A stretch of DNA of 64,000 nucleotides, taken from Kofleriaceae bacterium. GTDB taxonomy: Bacteria > Myxococcota_A > Polyangia > Haliangiales > Haliangiaceae. A model generated the notes under the pieces. That model had not been told where the DNA came from. It searched no databases and worked only from the letters and a program-made list of their open reading frames with translations. Below, piece by piece: positions 52,290-61,146 of the stretch (position 1 is its first letter; each line of letters begins with the position of its first letter). The position numbers and the translations under genes are program-made. Location of the stretch: positions 1-64,000 of the forward strand of contig JANTGM010000011.1 in the NCBI GenBank assembly GCA_024762925.1, written 5' to 3'.

Positions 52290-54444
52290 GACGGCGCCAC
52301 CACCACAGAAGAGTTCCGAGAAATGCAAAGAATGCTGGCCCGACAACGACGCACCAGACAAACGCACGCTGCAGGTCCGCACGGCTCATGAGCAGCCGTA
52401 GCCGCTCCGGCCTAACAGCGCCTCCCTCATCCAAGTGCATCTCGCGCCCCAAGGTCCAATGCAACGCCGAGACCAAGAGCCTTTCATTGCCACCAATCCC
52501 ACGCTCACTCCATAGGGCCGAGAAGGCCTCGGCGCTGCCGAGCACCACGATTCGCGCACCAGCCCGATTCTCGCCAGCCAACGCCACCGCGCGGTCCTCG
52601 GTATCCTTAGAGTTTCTCTCATACTCCGATGTTTTAAAGAGTCGCGTGAGCGAGTGCTCGGCGAAGCCATTGGCCGACGCCTGTACCAGCACCTGGGTCG
52701 CGTCCCCCATCGGCCGGAGAGCGATTGGGGTTTGCCAGATCGTTGCTCGACGCTGGTCAAAATCTGCCACCGCTGCATGGTCTCCATACCCATCATAGGT
52801 AATCCACGCCAGCGGCAAATCAACCTCGGCATCCGAATCAACCACAGCGGCGGGCAAAACGCGCACACCCGCTTGTTCTAAGAACAGCCCCAACCCCGTA
52901 GCTGGTGGAGTCAGATCGCCTGGTAGTGGGTGAGAGCGAAGCGCAATCAGGAGATTGCCCCCAGCGGCCCAATAGGACTGCAACTCGAGGACTTCTTCGG
53001 CGGCGAGTGACTGGGCTGGCCCCATCAGCAACACCGCATCGCAGCCATCAAGAGTATCCGCAGAGATTTCACGAAACTCTCGCAGCAAGACCCCAGTAAG
53101 TCGCTCTGCGACCATCCCCCAACTATTCGGCGCATCGACCGAGGTCTCGTGGAACGATCGCATCTCGCCATGCCCTGTCGTACTGCAGAGTGTCTCGGTG
53201 CCTTGTTCCGCGAGTTCCGCAATGGCTTCACGCAGTGCGCTTTCCGCGCGCAGTTCTGAAAGCGACCCCACGCCCAGGTCATCGGCAGAAAAGGTTGCCA
53301 TCGCGAGCAAGTCAATGGACTGAGTGCGCTCTCCTCGCTGCACCAGTATGGCGCCACCACTTGCGAAGTCTTCTGGCCGGATGGCGAGTTCAAAGGACCA
53401 CTGAGCAACCTGCTCTGGGTGCGCCAGGGGATCGATTTCGGCGAGCTGTAGACGCGGCTGTGCTTCGCGCATTCTCTCGAGCAAGCGAAAGAGTTCTTCG
53501 AAGACGGGATCAAAGAGTTCCTCTTGGGGGCGAACCACCGTGAGCTTCAGTGGTTCGTCAAGCTCGGCTAGGACTCTGAGGGTATCGGGGTGCAGTGAAT
53601 TGACCTGTCCTGCGCTCAAGTCCCAAGATCGGTTGTGACGTGTGCCCAGAACGAGCACGCCAGCCGATATGACGACCAACAGAGCGACGCGTATCCAGCC
53701 GGGCCAGCGCACATGGCGACCATGGGCAGATACAGCAACAGCGCTTGCCAACGCGATGACGGTGACGGCCACGGTCACCAGCGTGCCATCGAGTCGAATT
53801 TCTCCGCGGGCTGCGTTGTCCAAGACCTCTCGCAAGTGAAACGCGCCGCCCACAAGTCCAACTTCCCCAAGCATGAGCCAGGCAAGCAACGTCGAGAAGC
53901 ACCCGACCGCTGCAATAATTTGGTTCTCTGTGGCCGCCGAGAACGCGAGACCAACTGCCAAGAGCGCGGCACCAATTGCCACAACGCCTAGATAAGCCGA
54001 AGCAATGGGTCCAAGATCGAGACTGGCACCTTTGGGAAGATAGCTACTCAGAACTTCGATGAGGCCAATCGTTGGCAGCCACAGCATCACATAGAACACC
54101 ACTAGCGCAGACCACTTTGCCAAGAGAACTGTGAGAACCGAAACTCGCGTGGTGAGTATCGCTTCCCACAGCCCACTTCGGCGGTCTTCCGAAACGCTGC
54201 GCATGGAGAGGAGTGCGACCAACGCAAAGACCACCAGCCAATGCAGCATGGTGCCGCCAAAGAAGCTTCGCAAGACTGCGCCGGGCACAGCGGGCATGGT
54301 TGGATCGGAGAGCGCCTTCATCAGAGCCCAGAAGGACAGCCCGTTGACCGCAAGGAAGGCCACGCCAACGACGTAGGCGATGGGCGCATAGAACAGACTC
54401 GCGACCTCTCTGCGTACGATGATGATGAAAGCGCCCATGCTCAT
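52279..54444 (-). CDS. GldF-GldG-type fusion: ABC-2 permease plus auxiliary substrate-binding-like domain
   Basis: A 721-residue protein. Residues 1-250 are an ABC-2 permease with about six helices (FYAPIAYVVGVAFLAVNG, RRSGLWEAILTTRVSV). Residues about 255-690 are the GldG-like auxiliary domain, with LSAGQVNSLHPDTLRVLAELDEPL and TTGHGEMRSF. A final helix (about 693-714) ends the protein. In Flavobacterium, GldF and GldG are separate and needed for gliding; in many other bacteria the role is unknown. ATG at 54444 overlaps the ATPase stop (ATGA). Confidence 0.88.
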   Translation of the reverse strand: MSMGAFIIIVRREVASLFYAPIAYVVGVAFLAVNGLSFWALMKALSDPTMPAVPGAVLRSFFGGTMLHWLVVFALVALLSMRSVSEDRRSGLWEAILTTRVSVLTVLLAKWSALVVFYVMLWLPTIGLIEVLSSYLPKGASLDLGPIASAYLGVVAIGAALLAVGLAFSAATENQIIAAVGCFSTLLAWLMLGEVGLVGGAFHLREVLDNAARGEIRLDGTLVTVAVTVIALASAVAVSAHGRHVRWPGWIRVALLVVISAGVLVLGTRHNRSWDLSAGQVNSLHPDTLRVLAELDEPLKLTVVRPQEELFDPVFEELFRLLERMREAQPRLQLAEIDPLAHPEQVAQWSFELAIRPEDFASGGAILVQRGERTQSIDLLAMATFSADDLGVGSLSELRAESALREAIAELAEQGTETLCSTTGHGEMRSFHETSVDAPNSWGMVAERLTGVLLREFREISADTLDGCDAVLLMGPAQSLAAEEVLELQSYWAAGGNLLIALRSHPLPGDLTPPATGLGLFLEQAGVRVLPAAVVDSDAEVDLPLAWITYDGYGDHAAVADFDQRRATIWQTPIALRPMGDATQVLVQASANGFAEHSLTRLFKTSEYERNSKDTEDRAVALAGENRAGARIVVLGSAEAFSALWSERGIGGNERLLVSALHWTLGREMHLDEGGAVRPERLRLLMSRADLQRAFVWCVVVGPAFFAFLGTLLWWWRRRET

Positions 54445-55160
54445 AAGACGAGTTTTGCGAAGACGTCATCCGCAGAGGCGCTTGCAGGCAATGCGGCCTT
54501 TGCACGCAGCTGCTCAAGAGAACCACTTGCCACCAGTCTCCCTCGATCGAGAATAAGGAAGCGTTGTGCGATCGCCTCAACCTCCGGTAGAAGATGAGAA
54601 GAAAAGAGAATGCTGCGGTCACAGCTGAGGGCTAACACCAAGTCTCGAAACGCTCGCCGCTGAATTGGATCTAGCCCGGTAGTCGGCTCATCGAGAAGCA
54701 GAACCTTTGGGTCCGCGACTAGGGCGTCGGCAAGCGCAACCCGTTGACGAAAGCCCCGACTCAGCCGCCCGATAAGCCGGCGTTCGACCTCGCCGAGTTC
54801 GAGTTCTTCGATGACCCGAGCGACACGCGCTGGCACTTCGCCACGCCCTAGCCCCTTTAGCCGCGCTCGAAACGTGAGGAACTCGCCAACCCGCATCTCG
54901 GTGTGTAGCGGGGCCCGATCCGGCATGTACCCCAGTTGTTCACATGCCTTTCGCCTCTGGTGGGCCACGTTGGCACCACCTACGAAGACCTCACCGGCAT
55001 CAGCACTAAGAAATCCACTTAGAATCCGCAGCGCGGTCGTCTTGCCAGCCCCGTTAGGTCCAACGAAGCCCACTCGCTCACCAGGCGCAACCTCAAAGCT
55101 AACATTTCGCAAGGCATGCGCCGAACCAAAGCGCTTGCATATCCCGTGGACACGAATCAT
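54441..55160 (-). CDS. ABC transporter ATPase, GldA-like
   Basis: A 239-residue protein. It has Walker A GPNGAGKTTALRIL, Q-loop LGYMPDRAPLH, signature LSRGFRQRVALADALVADP (LSRGF instead of LSGGQ), Walker B VLLLDEPTTGLDP and H-loop SSHLLPEVE. It pairs with the GldF-GldG fusion. ATG at 55160 gives the standard N-terminus MIRVHGICKRFG; a longer reading would enter the histidine kinase gene. It begins 25 bases after that gene. Confidence 0.92.
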   Translation of the reverse strand: MIRVHGICKRFGSAHALRNVSFEVAPGERVGFVGPNGAGKTTALRILSGFLSADAGEVFVGGANVAHQRRKACEQLGYMPDRAPLHTEMRVGEFLTFRARLKGLGRGEVPARVARVIEELELGEVERRLIGRLSRGFRQRVALADALVADPKVLLLDEPTTGLDPIQRRAFRDLVLALSCDRSILFSSHLLPEVEAIAQRFLILDRGRLVASGSLEQLRAKAALPASASADDVFAKLVL

Positions 55161-55185
55161 GACACCGCCGAAGAAACGTTCGCGC

Positions 55186-57012
55186 CTAGCCAATCTTCTT
55201 GGTGGCCGGCTCAAGCGGCAAGCGCACAAAGAAGGTCGTGCCTTCACCAGCCTTGGATTCATAGTGAATCGTGCCGTCGTGATCCTCAACGATCTTCTTG
55301 CAGATCGCCAAGCCAAGACCACTGCCGCCTGAGGTGGCAGAGGAGAATAATTCGAAGAGACGACCTTCGAGCTCAGCGGGAATGCCGGGCCCGTTGTCGA
55401 TAAAATCGAGACAAAGCGTTTTTGCTTCGGTGCGCGCCACGATCTTAAAGACTCCAGGTTTGCCCCGCATTGCATCCGCAGCGTTGCGAGCGAGGTTGTG
55501 CACAAGACGCAGCAGCGACTGCTGATCAAAGAAAGCTACACCGTTGTAGTCCTCTTGCACTTCAAGCTTGATGCTGCGGTCCTTGAAAGCATAGCGCAGC
55601 TGCTCGGCAACTTGCTCCATGTAGCGGTGCATGTAGACCTTGCGGATCAGCACCGTGCTCTCACCTCTAGCAAAGGCCAAGACCTCACGCGTCATCCCGT
55701 TGAGAAGGTCGAACTGTTGGAGAATCTGCTCAACATACGCTTCCCGCTGTGCAGCATCATCAAGCTGCGCCATGAGCTGGGCGTACCCCGAGATGATCGT
55801 CATCGGCGTTTTGAGGTCGTGCAGCACACTCGCGACCATCTGCCCGATCCCCGCAAGCTGGTTCTTCTCTGCCAACTCCTGCTTTGATTGATGAACTTGA
55901 ATGGCGCGGGATGCTTGTCCGGCAATCAGCGTCAGCATTCGCAGGTCTCCATCTGTGAAGCCCTCTGAACCTTCTCGATCTCGCAATTCAATTGCCCCAA
56001 GCGCCTCGTCTCCATCGACGAGCGGAGCGCAAATTAGATTGCGCGCAGGAACACCGATCTTGTCCGCGAACATATTTGTTGCTCGCATATCACTCCTTGG
56101 GCTGTTCGAAATCACCGACTCACACTTGCGAGTGGACCATCCAATGAGTCCCGAATCGAGTTCGACGGCCTTCTGTCGAAGGTCGCGTGCACCAGCGCCA
56201 GCGGTTGTTCGAAACCGAAGCTTCTTTGGGCCATTGCCATCTTCTTCCACCAAAGCGATACTGCCAGCACCGGCCTCAATCACGCTCATTGCGCGGTGCA
56301 GTAGCCGATGAAAGAGAGACTCGAGATCGAGCGCTTCGGCCATCTCCCGCTCAATTTCATAGAGCACGTTCAGCTCGTTTGTGCGCGCCTGCAGTTTGTC
56401 TTGCGCCTCGAGGAGCGCAACGTTCTTGGCAACAACCGAGTGATACAGCTTGGCGTTCTCGATAGAAACTGCGGCCTGTCCTGACAAGGCACTGAGAAGC
56501 TCCTCGTCTTCTTCAAGGAACGGCCCGTCTTTCTTGTTGAGCAGCTGCATCACACCGGTAATTCCACCGGTGGTATCGCGCATCGCGACACACAAGATGG
56601 ACTTGGTCCGATAGCCCGATCGAAGGTCGACCGCTGGTTGAAAGCGATTATCGATGTACGCATCTGCGATGTTCACCACCTCCCCTGAGGAAGCAACCCA
56701 CCCGGCGATTCCCTCACCAACCGTCAAACGAATCTCTTGCGACTCGCCACCGTCGAGAACCTTCGACCAGAGTTCGGTTCCATCTTCAGAGACCAAGAAG
56801 AGGGTGGCTCGATCGGCCTGCATGAGCTCGCGAACCTTCTCCATGATGAGTGCGAGAAGTCGATCCAAGTCGAGACTTGAACTAACGGCACTTGCGATCT
56901 CTTGGACCAAACGCAGCTTCTTGCGCTCGGTTTCCAGCCTTCGCTCAAGGTCGGCCAGCTCAAAGCCAGCATGCACCTTTGGTGATGTCTTTGTTGACGA
57001 CTCTTCTGACAT
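55186..57012 (-). CDS. Soluble GAF-GAF histidine kinase
   Basis: A 608-residue protein with an N-terminal coiled coil and two GAF domains (about 45-190 and 230-380). A HisKA domain carries His in VLHDLKTPMTII, and the HATPase has LVHNLARNAADAM, FIDNGPGIP and GSGLGLAICKK. No membrane helix is present, so it senses an internal signal. No response regulator is adjacent. TATACT lies 14 bases before the ATG, and no Shine-Dalgarno sequence is visible. Confidence 0.92.
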   Translation of the reverse strand: MSEESSTKTSPKVHAGFELADLERRLETERKKLRLVQEIASAVSSSLDLDRLLALIMEKVRELMQADRATLFLVSEDGTELWSKVLDGGESQEIRLTVGEGIAGWVASSGEVVNIADAYIDNRFQPAVDLRSGYRTKSILCVAMRDTTGGITGVMQLLNKKDGPFLEEDEELLSALSGQAAVSIENAKLYHSVVAKNVALLEAQDKLQARTNELNVLYEIEREMAEALDLESLFHRLLHRAMSVIEAGAGSIALVEEDGNGPKKLRFRTTAGAGARDLRQKAVELDSGLIGWSTRKCESVISNSPRSDMRATNMFADKIGVPARNLICAPLVDGDEALGAIELRDREGSEGFTDGDLRMLTLIAGQASRAIQVHQSKQELAEKNQLAGIGQMVASVLHDLKTPMTIISGYAQLMAQLDDAAQREAYVEQILQQFDLLNGMTREVLAFARGESTVLIRKVYMHRYMEQVAEQLRYAFKDRSIKLEVQEDYNGVAFFDQQSLLRLVHNLARNAADAMRGKPGVFKIVARTEAKTLCLDFIDNGPGIPAELEGRLFELFSSATSGGSGLGLAICKKIVEDHDGTIHYESKAGEGTTFFVRLPLEPATKKIG

Positions 57013-57035
57013 GCAGTCCAGCCGCTAGTATACCC

Positions 57036-58331
57036 CTATTCGAGACCGCGCCGCCTCAGTTCATCCTCGTCATAGCCCTGCAGATGGCCAATCTCATGGC
57101 GTAGGGTATGGCGAATTTGTCGGTTCAGTTCTGCGCGAGAATGCGAGGCGCGTCCCAGGTTCGTGCGATAGAGAACCACGGCCCTTGGCGGCGCTGTGCT
57201 CGCGCTATCAGTATCAACACCGGCAGGGAGCCCCCGATAGAGACCTAGAATGGTGGGCGAAAACGGTGGTTCGGAGGCGCTCAAGTCCTCGAGGGAGGGG
57301 AGATCCTCGACCTGGAGTGCGGCCACTGACAAGAGGTCGCGAAGGTCTGGATCCAACTCTTCGATTGCGAGCGCAAGCTCGGCGCGAAACTCCTGCACAC
57401 CGAGAATGACCGGTTCGGGAAACTCATTAGGCGCCAAACGACGTGCGCGAAGCAGGTGCGCCTCGGCATCGGCCACCCGCCCAGCTCGCTCGTAGAGAAG
57501 ACCCAGATGGTGATGGGCGTAGGCGTCATCGGGGGAATGGGCGAGCACTCGCAGAAAGGCCTGCTCGCTTTCGTCAAATCGCAGAAGCCGAAACAAACTC
57601 ACGCCCCGCTCGTGTTCAGCGCCGTCAATGCCGGGCACTCGCTCAAGTGCCTCGGTCGCTCGGGGCAGTGCCAAATCTGACTGGCCAAGATCGTTGAGTG
57701 CCTCCGCCTCAAGTAAGAGCAGTCGCGCTTGAAGGCTGACATCATAGCGCCGGCCGGTTGCTGCCCGCCCACCACCGCGGCGTGCGTACTGCAAGCCAAC
57801 CAAGATCGTATCGCGACTCTTTGGAGGCAGGATGTTAATGTAAAAATCTGCAACGTCGGCTAGCGTTTCTGGGTCGTTAGGATCCAGCGCAAGCGCCATG
57901 GCAAAGGCAACTTGAGCTTCTTCGTAGCGGGCCAGTCCCGTTAGCGCGGCCGCTTGAAGATGATGTGCCGCAACTGCTTGTGGCGCCAAGTCCACCGCCA
58001 TCCGGGCACAGGCAAAGGCTTGCACAAAGTCGCCTCCCCGATACCTGGAACTGGCCTCGTCGATAATCACGCTTGGGTCTCGCGACGACAAATCGCACGC
58101 GACCGATAGCGCTTGAGGGGCTTCTAGAGGAGCTGTCAGCTTGGGAGTTGGGGGCGCTGTTGCCGCACCTTGCACAACCCGCGTCTCCGTAGTGTTCTCG
58201 CCCTCCACCAACTCTGTGGTGGGCACCACATCGAGGCGCTTCGGCTCCTCGGATTTCCTTTCGGAACAGCCACTCACCACCATGACAACGATGGCGGCGA
58301 GTCGGTGTTTTTCGTAGAGACTAGTGGGCAT
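57036..58331 (-). CDS. TPR lipoprotein with C-terminal zincin-type metallopeptidase domain
   Basis: A 431-residue lipoprotein (lipobox VVSGC, Cys22). TPR repeats span about 85-270 (AHHLQAAALTGLARYEEAQVAFAMALALDPND, AYAHHHLGLLYERAGRVADAEAHLLRARRLAPNE). A C-terminal domain (about 285-431) of the minimal metallopeptidase family PF06262 has VVLYRTNLGR and HEIGHLQGYDEDEL, matching HExxHxxGxxD. A protease held near partner proteins by TPR is plausible. ATG at 58331 overlaps the polA stop by 11 bases. Confidence 0.82.
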   Translation of the reverse strand: MPTSLYEKHRLAAIVVMVVSGCSERKSEEPKRLDVVPTTELVEGENTTETRVVQGAATAPPTPKLTAPLEAPQALSVACDLSSRDPSVIIDEASSRYRGGDFVQAFACARMAVDLAPQAVAAHHLQAAALTGLARYEEAQVAFAMALALDPNDPETLADVADFYINILPPKSRDTILVGLQYARRGGGRAATGRRYDVSLQARLLLLEAEALNDLGQSDLALPRATEALERVPGIDGAEHERGVSLFRLLRFDESEQAFLRVLAHSPDDAYAHHHLGLLYERAGRVADAEAHLLRARRLAPNEFPEPVILGVQEFRAELALAIEELDPDLRDLLSVAALQVEDLPSLEDLSASEPPFSPTILGLYRGLPAGVDTDSASTAPPRAVVLYRTNLGRASHSRAELNRQIRHTLRHEIGHLQGYDEDELRRRGLE

Positions 58332-61083
58332 CCGCCCAACTGGTAGCAATGCCCACATCGACCACGAGAGGAACCCGGAGCTCGTATGCGCGTTCCATGG
58401 CCTCTTTGACGCGCTGAGCAATGTCGGGCGCCTCGTCTTTGTTGGCTTCGATAATCAATTCGTCATGAACCGTGAGCAGCATTTCCGCACTGGACTCTTC
58501 GAGCAGAGTCGCAACACGGAGCATAGCAAGCTTCATGATGTCAGCCGCACTTCCCTGCATAGGCGTGTTCTGGGCGATCCTCTCTGCAGCTGCCCGAATT
58601 CGCTGGTTCCTGCCATTGAGACCGACAATCGGCCGCTTGCGCCCACAAACGGTGAAGGCGGCACCATGGTCCAACGCTGACGCCACAATCTCGCCCATAA
58701 AGGCGCGTACTTTCGAGAACCGCTCAAAGTAGGTATCGATATAGTGCGCAGCTTCATGCCGCGGAATGCCCAAGGATCGGGCAAGTCCAAATGCAGACTG
58801 CCCGTAAATAAGCCCATAGTTAACGGCCTTGGCAACCCGCCGCTCTGTGTCCGTGACGTCTGCTAGATCCATAGAAAACACCTCGGCGGCAGTCTGCGTG
58901 TGCACATCGATGCCCTCCTTGAACGCCTTGGTGAGAACGGGATCTTCAGAGAGATGAGCCATGATCCGCAGCTCGATTTGCGAATAGTCTGCCGAGATCA
59001 AGACACGCCCTGGAGGTGCAACAAACGCACGCCGAATCGCCCGGCCAATCTCTGTTCGTATGGGAATGTTCTGAAGGTTTGGATCTTGCGATGACAGGCG
59101 TCCCGTTGCGGCTACGTCTTGGCGAAAGCTTGTGTGGAGCCGCCCGGTTCTTGGATTGACGAGCGGCGGAAGCGCGTCGATATAGGTGCCCTTGAGCTTG
59201 ACCAACTCGCGATGGGCAACGATGGGCTCGATGATCTCATGTGTATCAATCATTCCCTCCAAGACCTCGTGGTCGGTCGAATGCCCAGTCTTGGTCTTTT
59301 TCATCACCGACGATTTGAGCCCGAGCGTGCCAAAGAGAAGTTCTGAGAGCTGCTTTGGGGATCCGAGATTGAACGGGCCACCTGCCGCTTCAAACACCTT
59401 CGACTCGAGTTCGGCGATGTTGGCACCTACCGTATTGCGCAACTCGCTCAGCACATCCTCATCCAATGTGATTCCTCGCTCCTCCATATCCGAGAGAACC
59501 CGCGCCAATGGTAACTCAAGCTCGGCAAAGAGCGTCCCCATTCCCTCGTCGCGAAGCTGACGTTCAAGAGACTCGGAGGCGGGCGATAGCGCACAAAGCA
59601 GTGCCCCGATGTAGCTCGCGGCGTGTCCCACCTCAACGAGCTCCCAGCTCACAGCCTTCTTTCCCTTGCCAACAAGAGTTTCCCTTAGGGGAATCTCCGT
59701 TTCGACGGCGTACAAGAGAGCATCGCGGACCATTTGATGATCGCCAGCAGGATCGAGAAGGTAGGCTGCCAGCATCACGTCCATTCGAACGCCTTCCAAG
59801 CCCATGCCTTCCCGCGACAAGAGTGTGCGCAGCCGTTTGGAGTCGTGACAGCGAATCGCAATCGCTGGATCGGCAAGGAGTTCTGCCAGCGGCTTGAGTG
59901 CGTCGCTTGGCATAGGCCGCGGAGCGCCCAGATACCGATGGGCAATGCTCACGTAGCAGGGCTCTCTCGATGGCACCATCAGCCCCAAGCCAATCAAGCG
60001 CTCGCGATCATGGCGCATTCCGTCGCCCTCCCCTTGCACGGCAAGGGCCCCCGCTTCTCGCGCATCCGCAACCAATGCGGCAACCTCCTCAGCAGTCTCG
60101 AGCAGACGGGCATCCTGAGCTGCCACCGCCGGCTTGACTACGGGCTTCTTGCTGGCGGCAGGCCTTGCACTTGCCGGAGAGGAGGAGCTTGCAACCCCTG
60201 GCTTCCCACGCCCCGCCAATCGCCCAAGCAGACCAGAGAATCCGAATTTTTGAAACAGGCCTTCCAACTCAGAACTTTCCCATTCTCTGGGAACAAACGC
60301 CTCAATCTCTTGCGGCAATGCGACGTCGGTCTTGAGCGTAACGAGTTTCTTCGACAAGTCGAGGCGGGCAATGTTCTCTGCGTCGCAAAAGCGCTCTTGC
60401 ATCTTTCCCTTCATGCCATCGACGTTTTCGAGAATGCCCCGGAGCGTCTCGTGGGCTACCAAGAGCTTGGTCGCACCTACTTTGCCCACCCCCTTCATGC
60501 CCGGAACGTTGTCGCTGGCATCCCCAACCAGCGCTAGCCAATCGCCAAGTTGGTCAGGTCGTACTCCGAATTTTTCCTGAACGCGCGCGCTGTCGTAGGT
60601 AATGCCGCGCATTGGATCCACAACAGTGACGTTCTCTTGCACCAACTGCATGAGGTCTTTGTCGCCAGAGTAGATCACCACCTCCCACCCCTTCTCTCGG
60701 GCTTCGGTCGCAATGGTCGCGATGGTGTCATCGGCCTCCACTCCCTCGACGGAAACCACCGGCCAGCAGAAAGCCTCGGTGAGCGGCCGAAAATAGGGAA
60801 ATTGTGCTTTCAGATCTTCGGGCGTTTCGCGTCGCGTCGCCTTGTAGTTCGGGTCGAGTTCATCGCGAAAGTTTCGCCCTGGCGCATCAAAGACCACAAC
60901 CACTCGCTCGGGACGGATCTCCTGGTGGAGTCTGAGCAACATGGAGGTATAGACATGCAGAGCACCCGTAGGCAGACCTTCGTCATTCGTCAAGGCCGCA
61001 CCACGTCGGTTTCGTCCACCAGCCATCCCGTAGTACGCTCGAAAAATGTAGCCATAGCCGTCGAGGATGTGAATTCTCTCCAT
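58321..61083 (-). CDS. polA: DNA polymerase I
   Basis: A 920-residue protein. The 5'-3' exonuclease domain (1-300) has YSGDKDLMQLV and GDASDNVPGMKGVGKVGA. The polymerase domain (about 540-920) has DYSQIELRIMAHLS, RRVAKAVNYGLIYGQSAFGLA and HDE at 873-875. The middle 3'-5' exonuclease-like domain is eroded: the DxE of motif I reads VQGEGDG, and the aspartate expected in motif III is missing around AASYIGALL. Gap repair and Okazaki processing without proofreading is inferred. TAGCCT lies 9 bases before the ATG. Confidence 0.97.
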   Translation of the reverse strand: MERIHILDGYGYIFRAYYGMAGGRNRRGAALTNDEGLPTGALHVYTSMLLRLHQEIRPERVVVVFDAPGRNFRDELDPNYKATRRETPEDLKAQFPYFRPLTEAFCWPVVSVEGVEADDTIATIATEAREKGWEVVIYSGDKDLMQLVQENVTVVDPMRGITYDSARVQEKFGVRPDQLGDWLALVGDASDNVPGMKGVGKVGATKLLVAHETLRGILENVDGMKGKMQERFCDAENIARLDLSKKLVTLKTDVALPQEIEAFVPREWESSELEGLFQKFGFSGLLGRLAGRGKPGVASSSSPASARPAASKKPVVKPAVAAQDARLLETAEEVAALVADAREAGALAVQGEGDGMRHDRERLIGLGLMVPSREPCYVSIAHRYLGAPRPMPSDALKPLAELLADPAIAIRCHDSKRLRTLLSREGMGLEGVRMDVMLAAYLLDPAGDHQMVRDALLYAVETEIPLRETLVGKGKKAVSWELVEVGHAASYIGALLCALSPASESLERQLRDEGMGTLFAELELPLARVLSDMEERGITLDEDVLSELRNTVGANIAELESKVFEAAGGPFNLGSPKQLSELLFGTLGLKSSVMKKTKTGHSTDHEVLEGMIDTHEIIEPIVAHRELVKLKGTYIDALPPLVNPRTGRLHTSFRQDVAATGRLSSQDPNLQNIPIRTEIGRAIRRAFVAPPGRVLISADYSQIELRIMAHLSEDPVLTKAFKEGIDVHTQTAAEVFSMDLADVTDTERRVAKAVNYGLIYGQSAFGLARSLGIPRHEAAHYIDTYFERFSKVRAFMGEIVASALDHGAAFTVCGRKRPIVGLNGRNQRIRAAAERIAQNTPMQGSAADIMKLAMLRVATLLEESSAEMLLTVHDELIIEANKDEAPDIAQRVKEAMERAYELRVPLVVDVGIATSWADAH

Positions 61084-61133
61084 CTCGGCTGCAGGCTACA
61101 CCAGCCAGGCTATCGAGGGCGCCTGCACGACGT

Positions 61134-61139
61134 TATAGT
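61134..61139 (+). promoter_or_regulatory. -10 hexamer directly before the binding-protein gene
   Basis: TATAGT ends 7 bases before the ATG at 61147. The -35 is poor. Divergent from polA; only 63 bases separate the start codons. Confidence 0.45.
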
Positions 61140-61146
61140 GCACTCG

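Noticed and set aside
55161-55529. N-terminal extension of the GldA-like ATPase
   Set aside because: It would lie inside the 3' part of the histidine kinase gene; the conserved ATPase N-terminus begins at 55160.
60550-61146. N-terminal extension of the binding-protein gene at 61147
   Set aside because: The extension is antisense to polA; the lipoprotein signal peptide begins at 61147.
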